Shown here piece after piece: positions 43,092 to 51,392 of a stretch of 64,000 nt of DNA; positions within the stretch are counted from its first letter, which is position 1; the number at the start of each line of letters is the position of its first letter. Origin of the DNA: Streptomyces sp. f51. Its GTDB lineage: Bacteria > Actinomycetota > Actinomycetes > Streptomycetales > Streptomycetaceae. The translations under genes and the position numbers were made by a program. The notes under the pieces are model-generated. The model worked only from the letters and a program-made list of their open reading frames with translations, had not been told where the DNA came from and searched no databases. Location: assembly GCF_037940415.1 (NCBI RefSeq), contig NZ_CP149798.1, positions 1,856,501 to 1,920,500 on the forward strand. Reading direction: 5' to 3'.

Positions 43092-44888
43092 ATGGGAGAT
43101 GCCCGAATTGCCGCTGACCAGGGACGGGCGTCGGCCCGCCGGAGTGACGGGGACCGGCGGTCCACGGCCGCCTCGCGGCGGTCCGCGGCCTTCGCCGTGT
43201 GGTACCTGCGCGCGGTCACGTTCATCAACTTTCTGAGCGCGGCCTGGGTATCGCTCGGACAGGACGTGCGCCGGCACAACACCGAGAACTACTTCACGCC
43301 CTACCTGCTGACCGCGGGCTTCGCCTCCGGTGTGTTCACGATGTTCCTGGCCATCACGATGCGACGGCGCAAGCGGGCCGCGTGGATCCTCAACTCCGTG
43401 CTCAGCGGGCTGTTCCTGCTGCTGTTCGGCGTCGCGATGGCGTTCCCGGAGATCCGCCAGTACGCGCAGAACTGGGTCTCCCTCGTCCTGACCGCCGCCT
43501 TCGTGGCCTCCCTGGCCGTCGGGCGGCGGGAGTTCTACGCCAAGGGCGACCGGTCGAACCCGAAGCTCGCCGCGGCCGTGGCGGTCGGGGGGCTGCTGGT
43601 CACCTCGCTGCTCGCGGCACTGCTGGTCACCGTGACCAACCACGCCCACGATCCGCACCGTTCGACCTTCCTGGACCGCTGGCGCTACGGCACCCTGCGG
43701 CTCGTCTCGGTCGCCGCCGACGACTCCCACTACCCCGGGATCGCCACCCCGAACTGGGTCAACGTCTCCGTCAACGTGCTCAGCACCCTGCTGGTGCTCG
43801 CCGTCCTCTACGCGGCGTTCCGCTCCCGGCGCGCCGTCGACCCGCTCACCGAGGACGACGAGAAGCGGCTGCGGGAACTGCTGGAGCGCAACGGCGACCG
43901 GGACTCGCTCGGCTACTTCTCGCTGCGCCGGGAGAAGAGCGTGGTCTGGTCGCCCACCGGCAAGGCGGCGGTGGCGTACCGGGTGGTGGGCGGGGTCTCC
44001 CTGGCCGGCGGCGACCCCATCGGCGACCCCGAGGCATGGCCCGGCGCCATCGAGCCCTGGCTCGCCGAGGCCCGCGAGCACGGCTGGATCCCGGCGGTGA
44101 TGGGCGCGAGCGAGGAGGCGGGCACCGTCTACTCCCGGCACGGGCTCGACGCCCTGGAGCTGGGTGACGAAGCCCTGGTCGAGACCGCCGAGTTCACCCT
44201 GGAGGGGCGGGCCATGCGGACCGTCCGGCAGGCCTACAACCGGGTGAAGCGGGCCGGGTACCGGGTGCGCATCCGGCGGCACGAGGACATCCCGGCCGCC
44301 GAGATGGCGTATCTGCTCCAGCGCGCGGACGACTGGCGCGACGGTGCGACCGAGCGGGGCTTCAGCATGGCCCTCGGACGGCTCGGCGACCCCGAGGACG
44401 GACGCTGCGTGATGCTCGAATGCACCGACGCAGAGGGCGGGTTGAGGGCCGTGCTGTCCTTCGTGCCCTGGGGTCCCGGCGGGCTCTCCCTCGATCTGAT
44501 GCGGCGCGACCGCGACGCGGACAACGGGCTCATGGAGTTCATGGTGATCGAACTCCTGCGGCGCGCCCAGGAGATCGGGATCACTCAGGTCTCACTCAAC
44601 TTCGCCATGTTCCGTTCGGTCTTCGAACGTGGGGCGCGTCTCGGCGCGGGTCCGGTGCTGCGGCTGTGGCGGTCGCTGCTCAGCTTCTTCTCCCGCTGGT
44701 GGCAGATCGAGTCGCTGTACCGGGCCAACGCCAAGTACCGGCCCATCTGGGAGCCGCGGTTCCTGCTCTTCGAGAAGAGCGCGGATCTGCTGCGCATCGG
44801 GGTCGCGTCCGCGCGTGCCGAGGGGTTCCTGGAGGCGCCGGGTCTGCCGAAATGGCTGCACCGCAAGCACCTGGAGTCGCACAGATGA
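43092..44888 (+). CDS. MprF-like membrane protein with phosphatidylglycerol lysyltransferase (DUF2156) domain
   Basis: 598 residues: about six membrane helices in the first 250 residues, then a GNAT-like DUF2156 domain with GGVSLAGGDPIGD, NRVKRAGYRVRI and SLDLMRRDRDADNGLMEFMV. Family members transfer Lys or Ala from tRNA to phosphatidylglycerol, or related acyl transfers, altering surface charge and resistance to cationic peptides. There is no lysyl-tRNA synthetase domain as in mycobacterial LysX. ATG at 43092; ribosome binding site weak. A rhomboid-like gene follows 43 nt later. Confidence 0.88.
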   Translation: MGDARIAADQGRASARRSDGDRRSTAASRRSAAFAVWYLRAVTFINFLSAAWVSLGQDVRRHNTENYFTPYLLTAGFASGVFTMFLAITMRRRKRAAWILNSVLSGLFLLLFGVAMAFPEIRQYAQNWVSLVLTAAFVASLAVGRREFYAKGDRSNPKLAAAVAVGGLLVTSLLAALLVTVTNHAHDPHRSTFLDRWRYGTLRLVSVAADDSHYPGIATPNWVNVSVNVLSTLLVLAVLYAAFRSRRAVDPLTEDDEKRLRELLERNGDRDSLGYFSLRREKSVVWSPTGKAAVAYRVVGGVSLAGGDPIGDPEAWPGAIEPWLAEAREHGWIPAVMGASEEAGTVYSRHGLDALELGDEALVETAEFTLEGRAMRTVRQAYNRVKRAGYRVRIRRHEDIPAAEMAYLLQRADDWRDGATERGFSMALGRLGDPEDGRCVMLECTDAEGGLRAVLSFVPWGPGGLSLDLMRRDRDADNGLMEFMVIELLRRAQEIGITQVSLNFAMFRSVFERGARLGAGPVLRLWRSLLSFFSRWWQIESLYRANAKYRPIWEPRFLLFEKSADLLRIGVASARAEGFLEAPGLPKWLHRKHLESHR

Positions 44889-44931
44889 GACCGGCGGGGG
44901 CCGGCGTGAGGAGAGTCGTGGGGACGACCGG

Positions 44932-45633
44932 ATGAGCACACTCGCCCGCTGGGCCCGCGCCGAGTGGGGTCTGCTGTACGCGACCGTGCGCCGGGCCCTG
45001 CGGGCGAGGGGCGGGCGCGCGGTCCCGATGACCCTCGGCGCGGTGTGTCTGACGGGCGTCCTCCAGTTCGTCCAGAACCAGTCCTGGGGCTATCAGTTCG
45101 TGCAGAACACCGGCGCCGTACGGGCCGAGGACCCGCTGTGGCTCGCCCTGCTGCGCACCCCGCTCTCGCTGTTCGTGCCCGCGCTGGATCTGCCGGTGTG
45201 GGGCGCGCTCGCGCAGATCCTCGTCGTCTTCGGGATCGCCGAGATCTGTCTGGGCTGGTGGCGCACGCTCGTCGTCGCGTACGTCGCCACGCTGGCCGGG
45301 ACGCTGTACGCGCGCGTCGGCATCGCGCTGGGCCCGCACCGTCCGCTGGGGCTGCCGGGGGCGGACGCGCTGGTCGTCGACACCGGGCCGTCGGCGGCCG
45401 TGGTGGGCCTCGCGGTGTTCCTCGGCTGGCGCTACCGGGCGTACGTGACGGCGGGCATCGTGATCGGGGCGATGGTGGCCGAGGTGGTCGTCAAGGACAA
45501 CCTGGCGGGCAAGGAGCACCTGGCGGCGATCGCCGCGGTGTTCGTGGTGTGCTGTCTCTCGGCGGCGCATCACCGCCGTTCGGGCAGGGAGCGGGCGGGC
45601 GCCGGGTCGGGTTTGCCGCCGATCCACTCCTGA
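44932..45633 (+). CDS. Rhomboid-like polytopic membrane protein
   Basis: 233 residues with six hydrophobic segments. DTGPSAAVVGLAVF resembles the rhomboid GxS loop and KEHLAAIAAVF could supply a membrane His, but the usual HxxxN motif of helix 2 is not evident, so activity is uncertain. GGGGA lies 7 nt before ATG at 44932. It follows the MprF-like gene on the same strand, probably co-transcribed. Its last 64 nt overlap the convergent membrane gene. Confidence 0.75.
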   Translation: MSTLARWARAEWGLLYATVRRALRARGGRAVPMTLGAVCLTGVLQFVQNQSWGYQFVQNTGAVRAEDPLWLALLRTPLSLFVPALDLPVWGALAQILVVFGIAEICLGWWRTLVVAYVATLAGTLYARVGIALGPHRPLGLPGADALVVDTGPSAAVVGLAVFLGWRYRAYVTAGIVIGAMVAEVVVKDNLAGKEHLAAIAAVFVVCCLSAAHHRRSGRERAGAGSGLPPIHS

Positions 45634-46337
45634 ACCCTGCGGGTGGGGCCGGACCAGCGGCGGTCGTGGCGGTAGGAGCGGAGTCTGGACCGGGCGCGGG
45701 CCCGCGGCCGGTTCCGGTAGAAGCGCCTGGCCCACGGCGAGGCGGGCTTGGCCAGCCTGACGGCGCCGACGAGGGCGATGAAGGGGACGATCACCCCGAA
45801 GATCGCCGTGCGGGTCTTGCCCTTGCTCAGGGTGAGCAGCGCGAAGAAGAAGTTCAGGACGATCGTCACGATCGCGCTGGCCCGGTCCTGCGCCTCCTGG
45901 TTGCCGACGTCGTTGACGCCGAAGGGCGAGAAGCCGCTGAGCATCAGGCCGACGAGGGCCGCCGTGACCACCACGACCTCGACGCTCTTGCGTCCGTCCT
46001 CGCTCCAGTAGACGTCGTCGAGGTGCAGGATCAGGGCGAACTCGTCGAGCACGAGACCCGTTCCGATGCCGAACACCACCGCGCTCACACAGGGCCAGAA
46101 TCCGTAGCGGCTGCCGGCGACCGCGCCGAAGCCGCCGATCACCGTGAGCACGACACCGGGCACCACGTGGTGGATGTGCAGATCACCGGCCTTGACGTTG
46201 CCGAACGGCCCTTTGCCGGCGCGGATCATCCGCACGATGATCCGGGTGACCACGAAGGTCACCACGAACGAGGCCAGCGCCAGAAACAGGGGGAGCTTTC
46301 CGGGCTCGACGATGTTCCGATACAACCAATGACCCAT
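45570..46337 (-). CDS. Integral membrane protein of unknown function
   Basis: 255 residues: about six membrane helices, a conserved-looking GDLHIHHVVPGVVL with two adjacent His, and LDEFALILHLDDVYW, another His/Asp-rich segment, then a very basic Arg-rich cytoplasmic tail of about 60 residues. The His/Asp residues near the membrane suggest metal binding or enzymatic function, but no family function is known to me. The tail-coding region overlaps the rhomboid-like gene by 64 nt. Divergent from cobS. Confidence 0.82.
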   Translation of the reverse strand: MGHWLYRNIVEPGKLPLFLALASFVVTFVVTRIIVRMIRAGKGPFGNVKAGDLHIHHVVPGVVLTVIGGFGAVAGSRYGFWPCVSAVVFGIGTGLVLDEFALILHLDDVYWSEDGRKSVEVVVVTAALVGLMLSGFSPFGVNDVGNQEAQDRASAIVTIVLNFFFALLTLSKGKTRTAIFGVIVPFIALVGAVRLAKPASPWARRFYRNRPRARARSRLRSYRHDRRWSGPTRRVQEWIGGKPDPAPARSLPERR

Positions 46338-46385
46338 ATGTGAACTTTATCCAGCGCCGCTGTATCCGCCCTCCGGGCGTCCGGG

Positions 46386-46391
46386 TAGCCT
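46386..46391 (+). promoter_or_regulatory. -10 element of a leaderless promoter (cobS)
   Basis: TAGCCT, then 6 nt (GCGCCG), then ATG at 46398, with no ribosome binding site. Confidence 0.55.
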
Positions 46392-46397
46392 GCGCCG

Positions 46398-47192
46398 ATG
46401 TCCAAGACCGCCTCCGGGCCCTCGTTGCCCGACAGCCTGCGCTTCGCCTTCGGCACCCTCACCGTGCTCCCCGTGAAGGTGACCCGCTGGGACCGTGACG
46501 CGGCGCGCGGCGGCATGCTGTGCGCCCCGCTGGCCGGTCTGGCGGTCGGGGCGGGTGCGGCGCTGGCGGGGGTGGCGCTGCTGGCCATGGGCTCGGGCCC
46601 GCTGCTGGCGGCCGTGGCCACCGCCGCCGTGCCGGCCGCTCTCACCCGGGGCCTGCACCTCGACGGTCTCGCCGACACCGCGGACGGGCTGGGCAGCGGG
46701 AAGCCCGCCGAGGACGCGCTGAGGATCATGAAGCAGTCGGACATCGGCCCGTTCGGCGTGATCACCCTCCTGTTCGTCCTGCTCGCCCAGGTGGCCGCAC
46801 TCGCGCAGGCCTACGAGGTCTCGTGGGGCCGGGGTGTCCTCGCGGCCGTCGTCTCGGCGGCCGCGGCCCGGCTCGCCCTCACGCTCGCCGCCCGCACCGG
46901 GGTGCCCCCGGCCCGCCCCGAGGGTCTGGGCGCGGCGGTCGCGGGCACGGTGCCGGTGCGCGGGGCGCTGCTGGCGGCGGCGGCGCTGACGGGCCTGGCG
47001 GCGGGCGCCGGGGCGCTCGTCGGAACGTACGAGATCGTGCGGGCCGCGGTGGCGGTGGGCCTCGCCTGCCTGGCCGCCGAACTGCTGCTGCGGCACTGCA
47101 CCAGGCGGTTCGGCGGGGTCACCGGCGATGTGTTCGGCGGCCTGGCGGAGACGGCGGCGACGACCGCGCTCGTGGTGCTCTCCCTCGGCTGA
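46398..47192 (+). CDS. cobS: Adenosylcobinamide-GDP ribazoletransferase (cobalamin synthase)
   Basis: 264 residues, multipass membrane protein. The signature GLHLDGLADTADGLGSG and RIMKQSDIGPFGV carry the acidic Mg-binding residues of CobS. It joins adenosylcobinamide-GDP (from CobU) and alpha-ribazole (from CobT) in the membrane. With cobU and cobT it completes the nucleotide-loop pathway, but the three genes are split by others and carry separate promoters. Confidence 0.95.
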   Translation: MSKTASGPSLPDSLRFAFGTLTVLPVKVTRWDRDAARGGMLCAPLAGLAVGAGAALAGVALLAMGSGPLLAAVATAAVPAALTRGLHLDGLADTADGLGSGKPAEDALRIMKQSDIGPFGVITLLFVLLAQVAALAQAYEVSWGRGVLAAVVSAAAARLALTLAARTGVPPARPEGLGAAVAGTVPVRGALLAAAALTGLAAGAGALVGTYEIVRAAVAVGLACLAAELLLRHCTRRFGGVTGDVFGGLAETAATTALVVLSLG

Positions 47193-47371
47193 CCGGCGCG
47201 TTCACGGGGCGGGGGCCCGTCTGTGGGGCAGGGTGCCCCAGGACAGTCCCCCGTGCCGGTACCGCGCAGGACGGTGCCGCCCCCCGCTCCCGGGCCGACG
47301 CCTCTACGGCCGCGCCGGCCGGCACGCCGTGGACCCCGCCGGGGCCTCGGGCCGGGTGCGCAGGGGGCCGT

Positions 47372-48895
47372 TCACCGGTGGGCTCCGTCCGTGGCGGCGG
47401 ATTGGTACCAGGGGTCGCGCAGTTCGAGGGTCCAGTCGCCGACCGTCTCCACGGCGGGCTCGTACACCGCGGACCGGTCCGCCAGTTCCTGGTAGACGGT
47501 TCTGAACGCGTCGACGGAACGGCGCAGCGTGAACCGGTCGATGACGCGCCGGCGGGCCGACTCGCCCAGATCCAGGCGGCGTTCCTCGTCCCGCAGCAGG
47601 GCGAGCGCCGCGGCGGCCATCTTCTCCGGCTCGCGCGGCGGGACGACGACCCCGGTGTCGCCGACCGCCTCGCGGACCCCGCCCACATCCGTGGAGACCG
47701 TCGTACGGCCGCAGGACATGGCCTCGATGATCGAGAACGGGAAACCCTCCGAGACGGAGGACAGCATGACGACGTGGCCGGCCGCGTAGGCGCGCCACAC
47801 CTCGGTGATCGGGCCCTCGAAGGTCAGCCCGTCGGTGACGCCCAGTTCGGCGGCGAGCTTCTCCAGGCCGGTGCGGTAGGCCTCCCCGCCGGGCGGCACG
47901 GGCCCGAACAACCGCAGCCGGGTCTCGGGCAGTTCGGCACGCACCAAGGCGTACGCGCGCAGGAGCGTCTCCAGGTCCTTGATGGGGTCGACGCGGCCGC
48001 ACCAGGTGAGGGTGGGCACGGCAGGTTCGGGTCCTGCGTGCGGGAAGGCGTGCGGGTCGACGCCGTTGTAGACCGTGCGGATCCGGTCGCCGTCGGCGCC
48101 GCCGCGCTCCTCCCAGCGGCGGTTGTACTGGTTGCAGGGGGTGATGAGGTCGGCGGCGCGGTAACCGAGGGAGTTCAGCTCGCGGTAGAAGCCGAGCATG
48201 AACGCCTTGACGGACCGGCGCTGCCTGCTGCCGCGATAGCCCAGATAGCGCTCGCGCAGATAGATGCCGTGCTCGGTGAGCAGGAACGGGACCCCGTCCA
48301 GGTGGTGCGCCGCCAGGGCGGGCAGGGTGGCGAGGCCGCTGCTGACCGCGTGGGCGACCGAGTCCTCGGGGATGCGGACGCCGAGCGGGCGCAGCGCGTG
48401 TTCCAGCAGGTCGGTGGCCGTGAGCGCGTCGTGCACGGTGGGCCGTGCGGCGGCCGTCGGCAGATGCGGCATGGTCCAGATCCACATCAGCGAGCGCAGC
48501 GCCGACTCGCCGCGCAGGGCCGCGGACAGCCGTCCGTCGCGGGCGAGCACGGCCAGTTCGTACAGGGCGTCGCCGAAGTCCTCGGCCGAGTCGGGGTCGA
48601 GGATCGCGAGCAGGAAGCGTTCGTACATCTCGGCGAACCGGCGCTGGGCGCGGCCCGTCGGCGGGCGCCCGCGGCCGGGGCGCGGTCCCCAGGTCGGGAC
48701 GCGGGTGTGCCGGTAGACGTTGGGCGGCAGCTCCCAGATCACGGGTTCGCGGCCGCTGCCGGTGAGCGAGACGATGTGGAAGTCGACCTCCGGCATGCCC
48801 TTGACCAGTTGGTCGCACCAGGTGCTGACCCCGCCGTGGACATGGGGATAGGTGCCTTCGGTGAGCATGGTGACATGACGGCCGGTGCGCATCAT
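47372..48895 (-). CDS. PelF-like GT4 glycosyltransferase
   Basis: About 507 residues. The N-terminus VTMLTEGTYPHVHGGVSTWCDQL and the long family-specific insert match PelF (DUF3492 plus GT4). The C-terminal GT-B domain has WCGRVDPIKDLETLL, RLFGP and the nucleotide-sugar motif SSVSEGFPFSIIEAMSCG. PelF makes the Pel aminopolysaccharide from UDP-sugars in the cytosol. ATG at 48895 or 48892. No PelG or PelD is seen in the window. The Agd3-like deacetylase gene lies directly upstream on the same strand. Confidence 0.85.
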   Translation of the reverse strand: MMRTGRHVTMLTEGTYPHVHGGVSTWCDQLVKGMPEVDFHIVSLTGSGREPVIWELPPNVYRHTRVPTWGPRPGRGRPPTGRAQRRFAEMYERFLLAILDPDSAEDFGDALYELAVLARDGRLSAALRGESALRSLMWIWTMPHLPTAAARPTVHDALTATDLLEHALRPLGVRIPEDSVAHAVSSGLATLPALAAHHLDGVPFLLTEHGIYLRERYLGYRGSRQRRSVKAFMLGFYRELNSLGYRAADLITPCNQYNRRWEERGGADGDRIRTVYNGVDPHAFPHAGPEPAVPTLTWCGRVDPIKDLETLLRAYALVRAELPETRLRLFGPVPPGGEAYRTGLEKLAAELGVTDGLTFEGPITEVWRAYAAGHVVMLSSVSEGFPFSIIEAMSCGRTTVSTDVGGVREAVGDTGVVVPPREPEKMAAAALALLRDEERRLDLGESARRRVIDRFTLRRSVDAFRTVYQELADRSAVYEPAVETVGDWTLELRDPWYQSAATDGAHR

Positions 48896-48960
48896 GCGCG
48901 GTTCCCCCCTGGGACTGTTCCTCCGGAGAGCCCCCCGGCTCCCGGTCGCACAGCTCGGAC

Positions 48961-48991
48961 GCGCACCCGGCCGGAGCCGGCCGGGGTGCGC
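48961..48991 (-). terminator. Intercistronic hairpin between deacetylase and PelF-like genes
   Basis: About 14 G-C pairs with one bulge, 24 nt after the deacetylase stop and 65 nt before the PelF-like start. It may be a terminator or an attenuator that lowers the second gene's expression. Confidence 0.55.
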
Positions 48992-49015
48992 GTCGCGAGC
49001 CGCGGTGGTGCGCGC

Positions 49016-51046
49016 CTAGGCGGGCAGGTTCAGCTTGACGGCGGACTGGAGGAGCTCCGGCGTGGTCCAGTCGTTGCGCTCACCCGCGTACGGGGTGCCG
49101 AACGCGGCGGTGCCGAGCGTGAGCTGCTTCGTGGTCCCCTCGGGCACGGTCACCGGGATCTGCGTCCCGTTCGGGGCGGTGACGGTGACCTTGTTGCCGA
49201 CGCGGTAGGCCGTGACCCTGCCGCTCGCCAGCGCCGTCTGCCAGTCGGTACGGCGCTGGAGCTCGGTGCCGATGGCGCTCTGACGGGGGTTCTGCAACGG
49301 GGCGTTGTCCGCGTAGATCGCCTTGTAGTCGGCGAGCACCTTGTCCAGGACCGGGTACAGGACGCGGCCCTCGGCCAGGTTGGCCTGGTGGACGTAGTGC
49401 GGACGCGGGTCGTTGCCGATGGCGTGTCCGAGCGCGGTGCGCGCCTCGGTCGGGACGATGTAGTCCGCGTAGCCGGTGGCCGTGTCCAGTGGAGCCGGCA
49501 GGCAGGTGGACGTGGCGCTGTTCTCGCACACGCCGCTGCCGCCGTCGGCCTTGGAGGTGTAGATGTAGTTGTACTCGTCGGCCATCTCCTCGGGCGTGCC
49601 CGTGTTGTAGTAGATGTTCATCGGGTAGCGGGGGACGGTCATCACGCCGTTGCCGACCGAACGCTGCTCGGGCTCACGGGAGTTGTCGGACCCGGTCCAC
49701 TTGACGCCGTTCGCGGACAGGGCGCGCGCGAGGTTCGGGTTGTCGACGGGCTGCTGGGGCAGCGTCTTGAGACCCGAGTGCTCGCCGGTCACCAGCTCGG
49801 TACGGTCGGTGGAAAGGCCGTGCGAGGCCGCCCAGTTGTTGTTGTCCGAGATCTGCGCGGAGATGTCGGACCGGCTCACCCACTTCGTGGAGCCGTCGGC
49901 GTTCTTCGAGCAGGTCCAGGGGACGGTCGTGGTGTCCTGGACGCAGCCGAGGAACAGGTGCGTGTAGGTGTGGTTCATCCAGCGGAACTTGGCCTTGTCG
50001 GCGAGCAGCCGGTCCGTGAGGGCGTCGGTGCCGCCGTTCTCGGACTTCCACTCCTCCCCCGCGCCCGCGTTGAAGACCATGTCGAGCGTGAACCCGTGGT
50101 CCGCCTCCCACTGGGCGGCGTAGGCGGCGTCGGCGGCGGTCATCCGGATCGGCGTGGTGGAGTCACGGCCGTCGCTGCCCGCGCAGTCGATGTCGCCCGG
50201 GGTGCAGTTGCGCTGGGAGTCCCAGCGGGCGTCGGAGGCGAAGACGTCGTCGACGTGGACGGAGAAGTAGTTCCTGGCCTGGCCGAGGTGCACGCCCTGG
50301 GTGAGCCAGTCGACGATGCCGCGCGCCAGGACCTTGAACTGCTTCTGGTACTGGTTGTAGGCGAAGGTCACCACGAGTTCGCGGCGCCCGTCGTGCTCGT
50401 ACTGCCCGAGCATGGAACCGCCGGAGGGCGCGTTCAGGTAGCTGGTGAACCCGTCCCTCGGGTGGGCCGCGTAGCCGTAGGTCTCCGGGACGGCGGGGTC
50501 GTTGTCCTCGAAGGTCAGCAGTCCGTCGAGGTAGCGGAACGGGCCGGTCGTGCCCGCCGCGGTGACCTGGGTGGTCTGGCCGTCCAGCACCCCGGACCAG
50601 CCGCCGTTCTGGTCGGTGTAGTCGAGACCGACCTCGGGGTGGGCCCAGGTGTAGGCGTCGACCTGAGGGATGCCGAATGTCTTCTCGTAAGCCTCCAGGG
50701 CGGTCTGTTCGGCCGAACCCGCGCCGAAGGGTGCCTCGTTCGGCAGGACGACGCCCTGGTACTTGGCGCGCGGGACGCCGCCCACGGTGTCGCTCAGGAA
50801 CGTCGCGTTGATGGTCGGGCGGTTCGCGTCGCCCAGGTCGACCGTGGTGTACGGGACACCCTCGTTCTTCAGCTCCGCGGTGATGGCTCCGACCTGGCCC
50901 GCGCCGTTGTCCACGACCAGGACCTTGAGATCGATCCGCGGCGTGACCGCCGCGGACGCACCCGGTGCCCCCATGCCCAGCGCCAGTAGTCCGGCGGCCC
51001 CCAGGACGGCAGCCGTCCCTCTCCACCGAAGCAGACTCTGTGCCAT
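49016..51046 (-). CDS. Secreted Agd3-like (CE18-type) polysaccharide deacetylase
   Basis: About 676 residues with a cleavable signal peptide (ends GASA near residue 32) and no membrane anchor. The N-terminal region (about 35-245) is a flavodoxin- or amidotransferase-like alpha/beta part. The middle holds FSVHVDDVFAS (D266-D267) and RWMNHTYTHLFLGC (H359, H363), the D and HxxxH metal/catalytic set of deacetylases. The layout recalls fungal Agd3, which deacetylates galactosaminogalactan; this family link is from memory. ATG at 51046 has GGGGAGA upstream. Linkage to a PelF-like gene supports a role in maturing an aminosugar exopolysaccharide. Confidence 0.75.
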   Translation of the reverse strand: MAQSLLRWRGTAAVLGAAGLLALGMGAPGASAAVTPRIDLKVLVVDNGAGQVGAITAELKNEGVPYTTVDLGDANRPTINATFLSDTVGGVPRAKYQGVVLPNEAPFGAGSAEQTALEAYEKTFGIPQVDAYTWAHPEVGLDYTDQNGGWSGVLDGQTTQVTAAGTTGPFRYLDGLLTFEDNDPAVPETYGYAAHPRDGFTSYLNAPSGGSMLGQYEHDGRRELVVTFAYNQYQKQFKVLARGIVDWLTQGVHLGQARNYFSVHVDDVFASDARWDSQRNCTPGDIDCAGSDGRDSTTPIRMTAADAAYAAQWEADHGFTLDMVFNAGAGEEWKSENGGTDALTDRLLADKAKFRWMNHTYTHLFLGCVQDTTTVPWTCSKNADGSTKWVSRSDISAQISDNNNWAASHGLSTDRTELVTGEHSGLKTLPQQPVDNPNLARALSANGVKWTGSDNSREPEQRSVGNGVMTVPRYPMNIYYNTGTPEEMADEYNYIYTSKADGGSGVCENSATSTCLPAPLDTATGYADYIVPTEARTALGHAIGNDPRPHYVHQANLAEGRVLYPVLDKVLADYKAIYADNAPLQNPRQSAIGTELQRRTDWQTALASGRVTAYRVGNKVTVTAPNGTQIPVTVPEGTTKQLTLGTAAFGTPYAGERNDWTTPELLQSAVKLNLPA

Positions 51047-51080
51047 ATGTAGCTTTCTCCCCCTCGAGCATCCCCCACGG

Positions 51081-51138
51081 GTGGAAACCATGGGGAATCT
51101 GTGGAAATCGTGCAAAGCAGTGGGCGGCGTGCCCACTG
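51081..51138. promoter_or_regulatory. Phased GTGGAAA repeats and inverted repeat upstream of the deacetylase gene
   Basis: GTGGAAA at 51081 and 51101 with a related TGGGGAA between them gives about 10-bp phasing. An 8-bp inverted repeat (51118-51125, 51131-51138; CAGTGGGC arm) follows. Both lie in the 346-nt divergent region between the deacetylase and pepA. Nothing else is recognised there beyond a GGAGA-type ribosome binding site for pepA. Confidence 0.4.
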
Positions 51139-51392
51139 AACACGATGAGTGTGTCCCAGGTCACCGGGAGTGAGGGGCGGGAATCATGGACGGCGCCACC
51201 TGTGGGTGAACGTCCGTAGAAATGAGCGAACGCGGGCCCCGAGCGTAGGCTCGTCCCGGGTACTGGCCCGGCCCTTCGGGGGGCCCCGCCAGGGACCGCC
51301 CCCGAGGACGGATCTAGGGTCAGCCGTCGGGCCCGGTCGACCCACCTCTCTCGGCCACACGAACTTTCAATGGAAGCGGAGATCTCACCACC

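Noticed and set aside
46520..50989. Open frame of 1489 codons on the plus strand
   Set aside because: It is antisense or out of frame to cobS, the PelF-like gene and the deacetylase gene, all of which have clear domains. Composition is the Arg/Gly/Val-rich pattern of a GC-rich shadow frame.
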